DNA of 64,000 bases from contig JAWQFJ010001320.1 of the NCBI GenBank assembly GCA_034096865.1, forward strand, positions 81,260-145,259. The letters run 5' to 3'. Below are positions 21,930 through 34,789 of the stretch, in pieces. The translations under genes and the position numbers were made by a program. Position 1 is the first letter of the stretch. Each line of letters begins with the position of its first letter. The notes under the pieces are model-generated. The model had not been told where the DNA came from. It did not search any database and worked only from the letters and a program-made list of their open reading frames with translations. The stretch comes from Theodoxus fluviatilis. Lineage: Eukaryota; Mollusca; Gastropoda; Cycloneritida; Neritidae.

Positions 21930-22718
21930 GACTCACATGCGAAGCAAAAGTGAGTCTATGTACTCAGCCGTGTCGTCCGTCCGGGCGTAAAAAAACTTAA
22001 ACGTTGAATTTTTCTAGGAGACTATTAAGTCTATCAACACCAAATGTGGCATGATGGTGTATGATGACAAGGCCTCAAAAAACATACATAGTGACTTGAC
22101 CTTGCTTCAAGGTCAAGGTCACAGGAGCCATAAATGTGGTCTCAAAAACAGTCATTTTTCACATTTTCCCAATTTTCTCCCACGTTATTGAGAATGGCGA
22201 CCTTAGCTACAAGTGGTATATAGGTCAAAGCAAGCCCTATCTATTGATACCAGTTTGGTTGACCTTGCTTCAAGGTCAAGGTCACAGGAGGTCTTCAAAG
22301 TTGGATTGTATACATATTTTGAAGTGACCTTGACCCTGAACTATGGCAGATAACTGTTTCTAACTTAATAATTATGTGGGGCACATGTTATTCTTTCATC
22401 ATGAGACACATTTGGTCACATATCATCAAGGTCAAGGTCACTTTGACCCTTATGAAATGTGACCAAAATATGGTAGTGAACCACTAAAAGTGACCATATT
22501 TCATGGTAGAAAGTGCCAATAAGCACCATTGTGCTTCCTATGTCTTGAATTAACAGCTTTGTGTTGCATGACCTTGGTAGGAAAAAATGTGTAAATCATT
22601 TCTTAGTGTATGATGTCATTGGTAGGTTTAGTTGTTTGACCTTGACCTTGAAGGTCACCTGAAGGTCAAGGTCATATAAAGGTCGTATGTGAGTCGTATG
22701 GGCTTTGCCCTTCTTGTT
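21930..22718 (+). mobile_element. Dispersed AAGGTCA-rich element, copy 1
   Basis: Begins GACTCACATGCGAAGCAAAA followed by GTGAGTC (a hairpin start) and ends GTGAGTCGTATGGGCTTTGC plus CCTTCTTGTT. Internally it has many CAAGGTCA and TGACCTTG motifs in both directions. Four more copies in the same orientation start at 23158, 26561, 40585 and 53144. No ORF is conserved. Element class is unknown; the short terminal inverted match (GACTCACATGC / GCATGTGAGTC, weak in this copy) suggests a non-autonomous DNA element. Confidence 0.8.
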
Positions 22719-23157
22719 GTAGTAATTACTGAGGCATGATCAAAGCATTCTCATTTGCAAAAATTTGCTTCATAGGCAGTAATGCATTGACATAACCCCA
22801 GATCTGATGTTGGTTTTAGTTTCTATTTTGTCTTGCTATTACCTTACTACCACAACAAACATAAACAAATTCCGAAAAATAGCCACTTGCATATCTCTGT
22901 TTTTACAAAAGCCTGTAAAGTTGATGAAATCAGAAAAGAACCAGTCTTACAGTGCTACCAACAGAAATAAAAAACAAGGATTTTGTCATATGGTTTCTTT
23001 GATTATTAGATATTATTGTGGGAGATATTGTATGGTATTAGAAGGTGGAGGAATTAATGTCTGCATTGCATTAGATTTTGCATGCTAAGACATTTTTATT
23101 CAACAGAGACTTTTCTGTGCTAGAAATCAGGGGTTGTTCTGGTTTAACTTGATTTTT
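22719..23157 (+). other. RanBPM intron between element copies 1 and 2
   Basis: AT-rich unique sequence with nothing recognisable. Its two flanking element copies lie less than 450 bases apart in direct orientation. Confidence 0.6.
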
Positions 23158-23992
23158 GACTCACATGCGAAGCAAAAGTGAGTCTATGTACTCAGTCGTT
23201 TCGTCCGTCCGGGCGTCCAGGCGTCCGGGCGTACGTTTAAAACTTTAATGTTGGATTTTTCTCGGAGACTATTAAGTCTATCAACACCCAATTTGGCATG
23301 ATGGTGTATGATGACAAGGCCTCAAAAAACATACATAGTGACTTGACCTTGCTTCAAGGTCAAGATCTCAGGGGCCATAAATGTTGTCTAAAAAACAGCC
23401 ATTTTTCACATTTTCTCAATTTTCTCTGAAGTTTTTGAGATTGGATACCTCACCTATATGTGGTATATAGGGCCGTAAGCCCTATCTTTTGGTACCAGTT
23501 TGGTTGACCTTGCTTCAAGGTCAAGGTCACAGGAGCTCTTCAAAGTTGGATTGTATACCTATTTTGAAGTGACCTTGACCCTGAAGTATGGAAGATAACT
23601 GGTTCAAACTTAATAATTATGTGGGGCACATGTTATACTTTCATCATGAGACACATTTGGTCAAATATCATCAAGGTCAAGGTCACTTTGACCCTTATGA
23701 AATGTGACCAAAATGGGGTAGTGAACCACTAAAAGTGACCATATCTCATGGTAGAAAGTGCCAATAAGCACCATTGTGCTTCCTATGTCTTGAATTAACA
23801 GCTTTGTGTTGCATGACCATGGATGACCTTGACCTTGGGTCAAGGCCACATGTATTTTGGTAGGAAAAATGTGTAAAGCATTTCTTAGTGTATGATGTCA
23901 TTGGTAGGTTTAGTTGTTTGACCTTGACCTTGAGGGTCACCTGAAGGTCAAGGTCAAGCATGTGAGTCGTATGGGCTTTACCCTTCCTGTGT
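23158..23992 (+). mobile_element. Dispersed AAGGTCA-rich element, copy 2
   Basis: Same start (GACTCACATGCGAAGCAAAA) and end (GCATGTGAGTCGTATGGGCT), closely similar throughout to copies 1, 3, 4 and 5. It carries the 11-bp terminal inverted match GACTCACATGC / GCATGTGAGTC. Confidence 0.85.
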
Positions 23993-24555
23993 ATCATTCA
24001 TTTGATCTGATGTAAAACTTAAATGCTTATGATGAGAACATTGTGCTACTGGGGCCACCTTGTCAGGCTGGACCCCCTGGCTGCTGGGCTTTGGGGGCCT
24101 GCTCCAGTGGGTCAGGGTCACATCAATCAGATCCAACTATTTGTTCAAACTACCCTGGAAGATTAAGCCCAACTTGGGGCATTGGGTCAGGGTCAGATCC
24201 AACCATGCATTCAAACTACCCTGAAGACTTGGCCCAACCCAGGTGCATCTAAGTCTCGTGTCCTGTATCCAACCCCAAGAACATCACCACATATGGTAAA
24301 CAGGAAAATCAACACCTAACCTCCAGTGAGAAGTTTTTCTTGTGAAGCAAATAAGCTTACAGCATTAGTACAGCAGTAGTGTGGCCTATGAAAGAGCAGA
24401 CCATCAACTGGAGCCCCCAACAAAAGTGCTGCAAACTGTTCTTGCTTTAGCTGAGAGATGTGTGCTGCAAACACTATACTGCCATGATGATCGCCAGCTC
24501 TTTCAAGAATGCCACTCAGTGTACCTTAATCCATGATGTGCCGTGCTCGTTCTAG
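23993..24555 (+). other. RanBPM intron before the LisH exon
   Basis: Unique intron with a loosely repeated CAGGGTCA...TCAGATCCAAC...CAAACTACCCTG motif (two copies near 24110-24240). No coding signal until the acceptor TTCTAG at 24555. Confidence 0.6.
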
Positions 24556-24668
24556 AATCGTCTCCACATACCTGGTCCACCACGGCTACTGTTCCACAGC
24601 AGAGGCCTTTGCCAAGGCTACCAACCAGCACATTGAAGAGGACATCGCCTCGATAAAGAACAGACAAA
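24556..24668 (+). CDS. RANBP9: RanBPM exon: LisH motif and start of CTLH
   Basis: 113 bases, phase 2 to 1, from TTCTAG|AATCGT to ACAAA|GTAAGT. It encodes [20 protein letters not shown] then [13 protein letters not shown]. The LisH pattern (YLxHHGYxxTAxAF) mediates dimerisation in CTLH/GID E3 ligase subunits, and CTLH begins at its end. RanBPM is the scaffold of that complex and also contacts muskelin and other partners. Phases match the neighbouring exons exactly. Confidence 0.93.
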
Positions 24669-25294
24669 GTAAGTGGTGGGAATGCTGATTGGAAAGAGCA
24701 TGGGGAGCTGCAGGAATGCCCTGCTGGGCTGTGGATGCTGCTGGAGATCGTTTGAGGTTTATTTTGTTGGAAAGTGTTATATGAGGCCTGTCAAATGAGA
24801 GGCCCATGGGCTCTATGCAAGAAAAGCTTGTCAAAATAAAGGGAGTCAAAAATGAGTGAAAACACAGTATAGCATGTGTATTGTAGAAGGACAGACTGGC
24901 TCATATGTCCTTCTGTGTGTCTCTGTCTTGATAGGACATATAGCATGAGTTCCACACTTTGGGGATTTGCAAGATTTCAGCACATTTGTGATGAAAAAAA
25001 GACGTCTTGCGGTGTTGTAGTCCTCAGAAAATTTCTTTTCATCCTGTAGGCGAGTTGTTGATAATGTTGCTTATTGTCTGTGTGAACAGTTGTTGGAGAG
25101 ATTTGTCACCCCTGATAACTGTGGTGCAGTGCCTGATAGCATTAAGTGGCTGTGGTGGTCACCTTACATTGTCAGGTGAGAAAACAACCTGCTCAGCATT
25201 TATTTTTGGTAATGCTTGATTAAGAATGACCCAGGGAGTCAGGTGGAGGAGAGCTAGTCACCTGCATGCTAATCCCCCTACTGCCTCATCCTAG
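24669..25294 (+). other. RanBPM intron
   Basis: Unique intron between the LisH and CTLH exons. Nothing else was recognised. Confidence 0.65.
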
Positions 25295-25891
25295 GGATCC
25301 AAAAGCTGGTGCTGGCTGGGCGGATGGGTGAGGCCATTGAAGACACACAGAAGCTGTACCCAGGCCTGCTGGAGCGAAACCCCAACCTGCTGTTCACCCT
25401 CAAGTGCCGCCAGTTTGTTGAGATGGTCAATGGCACAGACAGTGAGGTGCGGGGAGCCGCCATACGTAGCCCCAAGTCTCGTCATGGCAGTGGCAGTAGT
25501 CGCTCCAGCCCGAACCGAAGTCCCCTCCACCCAGGGAACTCCCACTCTCACTCCAACCCCCACCCTCACCGCCCAGGCTTTGGTGCAGGTGGGTCTGCCA
25601 GCCCTAGCCGTGCCCACAAGACTCAGAGTGGCCCCAGCCACAGCCAAGGTCGCTCCGGATCCCCTTCGTCCTCCACAACCACTCACGGCATGTACGGGCG
25701 GACTGAGGAAGAGATGAATGCCATGAACCTGGCCATGAATGGCAGTGGCAGGAGCGAGGGCATTCCCATCATCGACCCTGAGGACGTGGAGATGGTGGAG
25801 ACTGGTGTGGAGGATGGTGTTGTGACAAATGGAAATTCTGGAGGAGTTTGTTTGAATGGAGACTCACATCAGTGTGATACAGAATATATGG
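25295..25891 (+). CDS. RANBP9: RanBPM exon: CTLH and Ser/His/Pro-rich insert
   Basis: 597 bases, phase 1 to 1, from CCTAG|GGATCC to TATATGG|GTGAGT. The first part ([20 protein letters not shown] to [20 protein letters not shown], then GTDSEVR) is the CTLH domain, near-identical to vertebrate RANBP9. Next comes a roughly 75-residue disordered stretch rich in Ser, Pro, His and Gly ([20 protein letters not shown] and following), then an acidic patch ([15 protein letters not shown]) and CDTEYM, equivalent to the family's CDTEMEVD. The end joins the exon at 37700 as M-E-V-D across an 11.8-kb intron. Reading on past the donor gives only intronic residues. Confidence 0.93.
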
Positions 25892-26167
25892 GTGAGTTTT
25901 TGCTCTTTTTAAAAATCATTGTCATTGTGAATTATGTCTAAATAATGGCAATTTGTGTTCTAGAGATTTGAATTTATTGCAATATTTGGAGATGTGGTAG
26001 TGGCAAGGTTAGGTTGATTTTGATGATTTTGTTAAAAGCAGTTTTTGAAAGAGTACTGTCTTGCATGTGTGTCAGTTATTACTTTGATCAGTTTTCTGAA
26101 AAGTTAACTGGCAGTTGAGAAAATCTCTGGACACAGGTTGACGGATCATGAAAAATGTTATGGCCCT
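25892..26167 (+). other. RanBPM large intron, 5' part
   Basis: Unique AT-rich sequence between the donor and the MITE. No feature seen. Confidence 0.6.
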
Positions 26168-26403
26168 GGGCCCGTATTCACAACGGCGATTTATCGGCGA
26201 TTTATTTTATCTCCGATTTATCTCTAAACTCAGACGATTCCAACTGCCTGTTCCGCTCTCCCTTGGCTGGAAACCAGTATATATAGCAAAGCGCAACCTA
26301 GGATCCTCTGACGAGCGTACCTTATCTAACCGATCAAGATAACGCGGGGCTAGGGGATAAATCGAGTGTTAAAAAGGTAAATCGCCGTTGTGAATACGGG
26401 CCC
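26168..26403. mobile_element. 236-bp foldback MITE
   Basis: Perfect terminal inverted repeats GGGCCCGTATTCACAACGGC (26168) and the reverse complement ending GCCGTTGTGAATACGGGCCC (26403), extending inward over GATTTA / TAAATC. The interior repeats ATTTATCKSCGATTTA motifs. There is no coding capacity. This is a typical non-autonomous DNA transposon in the RanBPM intron; superfamily unassigned. Confidence 0.88.
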
Positions 26404-26560
26404 TGGAATCTTAAATTCCCTAAGATAAAATGTGCTGATCCCAGCACATGTATGCAGCTTTTGCTCATGCTAGCAGTGTGACTTGACAAGTACATCAGAA
26501 GTGAAAAGTTCAAGACCGACACATTCTCAAGAACATTTTGGGCTGGAGTTGTAGTCTTTT

Positions 26561-27397
26561 GACTCACATGCGAAGCAAAAGTGAGTCTATGTACTCACCC
26601 GTTTCGTCCGTCCGGGCGTCTGGGCGTCCGTTTAAAATTTTAACGTTGGATTTTTCTTGGAGACTATTAAGTCTATCAACACCCAATTTGGCATGATGGT
26701 GTATGATGACAAGGCGTCAAAAAACATACATAGTGACTTGACCTTGCTTCAAGGTCAAGGTCGCAGGGGCCATACATGTTGTCTTAAAAATAGCCATTTT
26801 TCACATTTTCTCAATTTTCTCTGAAGTTTTTGAGATTGGATACCTCACCTATATATGGTATATAGAGCAATGTAATACCTATATTTTGATACCAGTTTGG
26901 TTGACCTTGCTTCAAGGTCAAGGTCACAGGAGCTCTTCAAAGTTGGATTGTATACATATTTTGAAGTGACCTTGACCCTGAACTATGGAAGATAACTGTT
27001 TCAAACTTAATAATTATGTGGGGAACATGTTATACTTTCATCATGAGACACATTTGGTCACATATCATCAAGGTTAAGGTCACTTTGACCCTTATGAAAT
27101 GTGACCAAAATGGGGTAGTGAACCACTAAAAGTGACCATATCTCATGGTAGAAAGTGCCAATAAGCACCATTGTGCTTCCTATGTCTTGAATTAACAGCT
27201 TTGTGTTGCATGACCTTGGATGACCTTGACCTTGAGTCAAGGTCACATGAATTTTGGTAGGAAAAATGTGTAAAGCGTGTATGATGTCATTGCTAGGTGT
27301 AGTTGTTTGACCTTGACCTTGAAGGTCACCTAAAGGTCAAGGTCATGTAAAGGTCAAGGTCAAGCATGTGAGTCGTATGGGCTTTGCCCTTCTTGTT
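26561..27397 (+). mobile_element. Dispersed AAGGTCA-rich element, copy 3
   Basis: Same ends as the other copies (GACTCACATGCGAAGCAAAA to GGGCTTTGCCCTTCTTGTT). Alignable along its length to copy 2, including the CATGATGAGACACATTTGGT-like block near its middle (TTTCATCATGAGACACATTT). Confidence 0.87.
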
Positions 27398-27570
27398 AAT
27401 GTTATCATGTGATGACTTCAAGCATTGCCTGATTAAACTACTTTTTCACCAGGCTGATCAGTGGTTAAACGTGTAAGAGAAATGTGCAAGAAAATGGGCA
27501 GAGAACTAGCATGAGAATCAGAATGGTGCTTAACTTGCACGTAGGAGGCATTTATGGTTGTTTGGAAGAA
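27398..27570 (+). other. RanBPM intron, short unique spacer
   Basis: Unique sequence between element copy 3 and the 42-bp array. No feature seen. Confidence 0.5.
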
Positions 27571-30500
27571 GGGACCAGCTGCTGATGTGGGGCAGGATAT
27601 ATCTGTTTGGACTGCAGGCTGATGTGGGGCAGGACACGGCTGTTTGGACTGCAGGCTGATGTGGGGCAGGACACAGCTGTTTGGACTGCAGGCTGATGTG
27701 GGGCAGGACAGGACACAGCTGTTTGGACTGCAGGCTGATGTGGGGCAGGACAGGACATAGCTGTTTGGACTGCAGGCTGATATGGGGCAGGACAGGACAT
27801 AGCTGTTTGAACTGCAGGCTAATATGGGGCAGGACAGGACATGGCTGTTTGGACTGCAGGCTGATATGGGGCAGGACAGGACATGGCTGTTTGGACTGCA
27901 GGCTGATGTGGGGCAGGACAGGACATAGCTGTTTGGACTGCAGGCTGATGTGGGGCAGGACATAGCTGTTTGGGCTGCAGGCTGGTGTGGGGCAGGACAG
28001 GACATAGCTGTTTGGACTGCAGGCTGATGTGGGGCAGGACAGGACATAGCTGTTTGGACTGCAAGCTGATGTGGGGCAGGACAGGACACAGCTGTTTGGA
28101 CTGCAGGCTGAAGTGGGACAGGACACAGCTGTTTGGACTGCAGGCTGAAGTGGGGCAGGACAGGACATAGCTGCTTGGACTGCAGGCTGATGTGGGACAG
28201 GACAGGACAGAGCTGTTTGGACTGCAGGCTGATGTGGGGCAGGACAGGACATGGCTGTTTGGACTGCAGACTGATGTGGGGCAGGACACAGCTGTTTGGA
28301 CTGCAGGCTGATGTGGGGCAGGACAGGACATGGCTGTTTGGACTGCAGACTGATGTGGGGCAGGACACAGCTGTTTGGACTGCAGGCTGATGTGGGGCAG
28401 GACATAGCTGTTTGGACTGCAGGCTGATGTGGGGCAGGACAGGACACATCTGTTTGGACTGCAGGCTGATGTGGGGCAGGACAGGACATAGCTGTTTGGA
28501 CTGCAGGCTGATGTGGGGCAGGACAGGACATAGCTGTTTGCACTGCAGGCTGATGTGGGGCAGGACATAGCTGTTTGGACTGCAGGCTGAAGTGGGGCAG
28601 GACAGGACATAGCTGCTTGGACTGCAGGCTGATGTGGGACAGGACAGGACATAGCTGTTTGGACTGCAGGCTGATGTGGGGCAGGACAGGACAGAGCTGT
28701 TTGGACTGCAGGCTGATGTGGGGCAGGACAGGACATAGCTGTTTGGACTGCAGGCTGATGTGGGGCAGGACATAGCTGTTTGCACTGCAGGCTGATGTGG
28801 GGCAGGACAGGACATAGCTGTTTGCATGCAGGCTGATGTGGGGCAGGGCAGGACATAGCTGTTTGCATGCAGGCTGATGTGGGGCAGGACATAGCTGTTT
28901 GCATGCAGGCTGATGTGGGGCAGGGCAGGACAGAGCTGTTTGGACTGCAGGCTGATGTGGGGCAGGGCAGGACAGAGCTGTTTGGGCTGCAGGCTGATGT
29001 GGGGCAGGACAGAGCTGTTTGGACTGCAGGCTGATATGGGGCAGGACAGGACAGAGCTGTTTGGACTGCAGGCTGATGTGGGGCAGGACAGGACACATCT
29101 GTTTGGACTGCAGGCTGATGTGGGGCAGGACAGGACATAGCTGTTTGGACTGCAGGCTGATGTGGGGCAGGACAGGACAGAGCTGTTTGGACTGCAGGCT
29201 GATGTGGGGCAGGACAGGACACATCTGTTTGGACTGCAGGCTGATGTGGGGCAGGACAGGACAGAGCTGTTTGGACTGCAGGCTGATGTGGGGCAGGACA
29301 GGACATAGCTGTTTGGACTGCAGGCTGATGTGGGGCAGGACAGGACAGAGCTGTTTGGACTGCAGGCTGATGTGGGGCAGGACAGGACACATCTGTTTGG
29401 ACTGCAGGCTGATGTGGGGCAGGACAGGACACAGCTGTTTGGACTGCAGGCTGATGTGGGGCAGGACATAGCTGTTTGGACTGCAGGCTGATGTGGGGCA
29501 GGACAGGACATAGCTGTTTGCACTGCAGGCTGATGTGGGGCAGGGCAGGACATAGCTGTTTGCACTGCAGGCTGATGTGGGGCAGGACAGAACACAGCTG
29601 TTTGGACTGCAGGCTGATGTGGGGCAGGACATAGCTGTTTGGACTGCAGGCTGATGTGGGGCAGGACAGGACATAGCTGTTTGCACTGCAGGCTGATGTG
29701 GGGCAGGACAGGACATAGCTGTTTGCACTGCAGGCTGATGTGGGGCAGGACAGGACATAGCTGTTTGCACTGCAGGCTGATGTGGGGCAGGACAGGACAT
29801 AGCTGTTTGCACTGCAGGCTGATGTGGGGCAGGACAGGACATAGCTGTTTGCACTGCAGGCTGATGTGGGGCAGGACAGGACATAGCTGTTTGGACTGCA
29901 GGCTGATGTGGGGCAGGACACAGCTGTTTGGACTGCAGGCTGATGTGGGGCAGGACACAGCTGTTTGGACTGCAGGCTGATGTGGGGCAGGACAGGACAT
30001 AGCTGTTTTGACTGCAGGCTGATGTGGGGCAGGGCAGGACATAGCTGTTTGGACTGCAGGCTGATGTGGGGCAAGACATTGCTGTTTGGACTGCAGGCTG
30101 ATGTGGGGCAGGACATAGCTGTTTGCACTGCAGGCTGATGTGGGGCAGGACATAGCTGTTTGGACTGCAGGCTGATGTGGGGCAGGACACAGCTGTTTGG
30201 ACTGCAGGCTGATGTGGGGCAGGACAGGACATAGCTGTTTTGACTGCAGGCTGATGTGGGGCAGGGCAGGACATAGCTGTTTGGACTGCAGGCTGATGTG
30301 GGGCAAGACATTGCTGTTTGGACTGCAGGCTGATGTGGGGCAGGACATAGCTGTTTGGACTGCAGGCTGATGTGGGGCAGGACATAGCTGTTTGGACTGC
30401 AGGCTGATGTGGGGCAGGACAGGACATAGCTGTTTGGACTGCAGGCTGATGTGGGGCAGGACATAGCTGTTTGGACTGCAGGCTGATGTGGGGCAGGACA

Positions 30501-33500
30501 TAGCTGTTTGGACTGCAGGCTGATGTGGGGCAGGACAGGACATAGCTGTTTGGACTGCAGGCTGATGTGGGGCAGGACAGGACATAGCTGTTTGGACTGC
30601 AGGCTGATGTGGGGCAGGACAGAACAGAGCTGTTTGGACTGCAGGCTGATGTGGGGCAGGACAGGACATAGCTGTTTGCACTGCAGGCTGATGTGGGGCA
30701 GGACAGGACACAGCTGTTTGCACTGCAGGCTGATGTGGGGCAGGACATAGCTGTTTGTACTGCAGGCTGATGTGGGGCAGGACAGAACATAGCTGTTTGC
30801 ACTGCAGGCTGATGTGGGGCAGGACAGGACATAGCTGTTTGGGCTGCAGGCTGATGTGGGGCAGGACAGGACATAGCTGTTTGCACTGCAGGCTGATGTG
30901 GGACAGGACATAGCTGTTTGGACTGCAGGCTGATGTGGGGCAGGACAGGACATAGCTGTTTGGACTGCAGGCTGATGTGGGGCAGGACAGAACAGAGCTG
31001 TTTGGACTGCAGGCTGATGTGGGGCAGGACAGGACATGGCTGTTTGGACTGCAGGCTGATGTGGGGCAGGACATATCTGTTTGGACTGCAGGCTGATGTG
31101 GGGCAGGACATATCTGTTTGGACTGCAGGCTGATGTGGGACAGGACATAGCTGTTTGGGCTGCAGGCTGATGTGGGGCAGGACAGAACATAGCTGTTTGG
31201 ACTGCAGGCTGATGTGGGGCAGGAAAGGACATAGCTGTTTGGACTGCAGGCTGATGTGGGGCAGGACAGAGCTGTTTGGACTGCAGGCTGATGTGGGAAA
31301 GGACAGGACATAGCTGTTTGGACTGCAGGCTGATATGGGGCAAGACAGGACATAGCTGTTTGGACTGCAGGCCGATGTGGGGCAGGACAGAACATAGCTG
31401 TTTAAACTGCAGGCTGATGTGGGGCAGGACAGGACACATCTGTTTGGACTGCAGGCTGATGTGGGGCAGGACAGGACACATCTGTTTGGACTGCAGGCTG
31501 ATGTGGGGCAGGACAGGACATAGCTGTTTGGACTGCAGGCTGATGTGGGGCAGGACAGGACACATCTGTTTGGACTGCAGGCTGATGTGGGGCAGGACAG
31601 GACATAGCTGTTTGGACTGCAGGCTGATGTGGGGCAGGACATAGCTGTTTGGACTGCAGGCTGATGTGGGGCAGGACATAGCTGTTTGGAGTGCAGGCTG
31701 ATGTGGGGCAGGACATAGCTGTTTGGGCTGCAGGCTGATGTGGGGCAGGACAGGACATGGCTGTTTGGACTGCAGGCTGATGTGGGGCAGGACATAGCTG
31801 TTTGGACTGCAGGCTGATGTGGGGCAGGACATAGCTGTTTGGACTGCAGGCTGATGTGGGGCAGGACAGGACATGGCTATTTGGACTGCAGGCTGATGTG
31901 GGGCAGGACATAGCTGTTTGGACTGCAGGCTGATGTGGGGCAGGACAGGACATAGCTGTTTGCACTGCAGGCTGATGTGGGGCAGGACAGGACATAGCTG
32001 TTTGGACTGCAGGCTGAAGTGGGGCAGGACAGGACATAGCTGTTTGGACTGCAGGCTGATGTGGGGCAGGACAGGACAGAGCTGTTTGGACTGCAGGCTG
32101 ATGTGGGGCAGGACAGGACATAGCTGTTTGGACTGCAGGCTGAAGTGGGGCAGGACAGGACATAGCTGCTTGGACTGCAGGCTGTTGTGGGGCAGGACAG
32201 GACATAGCTGTTTGGACTGCAGGCTGATGTGGGACAGGACAGAGCTGTTTGGACTGCAGGCTGATGTGGGGCAGGACAGGACATAGCTGTTTGGACTGCA
32301 GGCTGATGTGGGGCAGGACAGGACATAGCTGTTTGGACTGCAGGCTGATGTGGGGCAGGACAGGACATAGCTGTTTGGACTGCAGGCTGATGTGGGGCAG
32401 GACAGGACATGGCTGTTTGGACTGCAGGCTGATGTGGGGCAGGACAGGACAGAGCTGTTTGGACTGCAGGCTGATTTGGGGCAGGACAGGACAGAGCTGT
32501 TTGGACTGCAGGCTGATGTGGGACAGGACATAGCTGTTTGGACTGCAGGCTGATGTGGGGCAGGACAGGACATAGCTGTTTGGACTGCAGGCTGATGTGG
32601 GGCAGGACATGACATAGCTGTTTGCACTGCAGGCTGATGTGGGGCAGGACAGGACATAGCTGTTTGGACTGCAGGCTGATGTGGGACAGGACACAGCTGT
32701 TTGGACTGCAGGCTGATGTGGGGCAGGACAGGACATAGCTGTTTGGACTGCAGGCTGATGTGGGACAGGACACAGCTGTTTGGACTGCAGGCTGATGTGG
32801 GGCAGGACAGGACATAGCTGTTTGGACTGCAGGCTGATGTGGGACAGGACATAGCTGTATGGACTGCAGGCTGATGTGGGGCAGGACAGGACATAGCTGT
32901 TTGGACTGCAGGCTGATGTGGGGCAGGACAGGACATAGCTGTTTGGACTGCAGGCTGATGTGGGACAGGACACAGCTGTTTGGACTGCAGGCTGATGTGG
33001 GGCAGGACAGGACATAGCTGTTTGGACTGCAGGCTGATGTGGGGCAGGACAGGACATAGCTGTTTGGACTGCAGGCTGATGTGGGGCAGGACAGGACATA
33101 GCTGTTTGGACTGCAGGCTGATGTGGGGCAGGACAGGACATAGCTGTTTGGACTGCAGGCTGATGTGGGGCAGGACAGGACATAGCTGTTTGGACTGCAG
33201 GCTGATGTGGGACAGGACACAGCTGTTTGGACTGCAGGCTGATGTGGGACAGGACATAGCTGTTTGGACTGCAGGCTGATGTGGGGCAGGACAGGACATA
33301 GCTGTTTGGACTGCAGGCTGATGTGGGGCAGGACAGGACATAGCTGTTTAGACTGCAGGCTGATGTGGGGCAGGACAGGACACAGCTGTTTGGACTGCAG
33401 GCTGATGTGGGGCAAGACAGGACATAGCTGTTTGGACTGCAGGCTGATGTGGGGCAGGACAGGACATAGCTGTTTGGGCTGCAGGCTGATGTGGGGCAGT

Positions 33501-33983
33501 ACAGGACATAGCTGTTTGGACTGCAGGCTGATGTGGGACAGGACACAGCTGTTTGGACTGCAGGCTGATGTGGGGCAGGACAGGACAGAGCTGTTTGGAC
33601 TGCAGGCTGATGTGGGGCAGGACAGGACATAGCTGTTTGGACTGCAGGCTGATGTGGGGCAGGACAGGACATAGCTGTTTGGACTGCAGGCTGATGTGGG
33701 GCAGGACATAGCTGTTTGGACTGCAGGCTGATTTGGGGCAGGACAGGACATAGCTGTTTGGACTGCAGGCTGATATGGGGCAGGACAGGACAGAGCTGTT
33801 TGGACTGCAGGCTGATGTGGGGCAGGACAGGACATAGCTGTTTGGACTGCAGGCTGATGTGGGGCAGGACAGGACAGAGCTGTTTGGACTGCAGGCTGAT
33901 ATGGGGCAGGACAGGACATAGCTGTTTGGACTGCAGGCTGATGTGGGGCAGGACAGGACATAGCTGTTTGGACTGCAGGCTGA
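27571..33983. repeat. 6.4-kb minisatellite, 42/37-bp unit
   Basis: About 160 tandem copies of a unit containing GCTGTTTGGACTGCAGGCTG, ATGTGGGGCAGGACA and an optional GGACA. Units are 42 bp when GGACA is doubled and 37 bp when single. Variants include TTTGCACTGCAG, AAGTGGGG, ATATGGGG and GACACATCTG, and blocks of the same variant cluster, indicating local homogenisation. No frame of the minus strand contains a stop in the unit, which yields spurious frames of 1320, 1421 and 1840 codons. It lies within the RanBPM intron 25892-37699. Confidence 0.97.
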
Positions 33984-34095
33984 CTGCCAGCAGCCTCTGC
34001 ATAAGAGGTGTGACTGATCACTGTGTGGACACGGCTGACTGTTGTATGCTCAGAGCTGAACAGTTGCTGTGTGAACAGAGTTGACCAACAGCTTG

Positions 34096-34730
34096 GACAA
34101 AATGACTGCTTGGCATGGAGAAACAGTTGACTGACTGCTTGGCATGGAGAAACGGTTGAGAGAAACGGTTGACTGACTGCTTGGCATGGAGAAACGGTTG
34201 ACTGACTGCTTGGCATGGAGAAACAGTTGACTGACTGCTTGGCATGGAGAAACAGTTGACTGACTGCTTGGCATGGAGAAACAGTTGACTGACAGCTTGG
34301 CATGGAGAAACAGTTGACTGACAGCTTGGCATGGAGAAACGGTTGACTGACTGCTTGGCATGGAGAAACGGTTGACTGACTGCTTGGCATGGAGAAACAG
34401 TTGACTGACTGCTTGGCATGGAGAAACAGTTGACTGACTGCTTGGCATGGAGAAACAGTTGACTGACAGCTTGGCATGGAGAAACGGTTGACTGACTGCT
34501 TGGCATGAATGAAAAGTTGACTGACTGCTTGGCATGGAGAAACAGTTGACTGACAGCTTGGCATGGAGAAACGGTTGATTGACTGCTTGGCATGAATGAA
34601 AAGTTGACTGACAGCTTGGCATGGAGAAACGGTTGATTGACTGCTTGGCATGGAGAAACGGTTGACTGACTGCTTGGCATGGAGAAACAGTTGACTGACT
34701 GCTTGGCATGGAAGAAAAGCTGACAGGCTG
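34096..34730. repeat. 29-bp minisatellite, subfamily A
   Basis: About 22 copies of a unit containing CTTGGCATGGAGAAACAG and TTGACTGACTG, with AACGG and ATGAATGAAAAG variants. Unit length and base order match the following array (CTTGCTATGGACAGAG, CTGACTGACCA), so the two are diverged branches of one 29-bp family. Confidence 0.93.
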
Positions 34731-34789
34731 CTTTGTATGGAAATGGAGGTGAATGACCACTGGTTATGTGCAGAGCTGAATTTGAGTAC

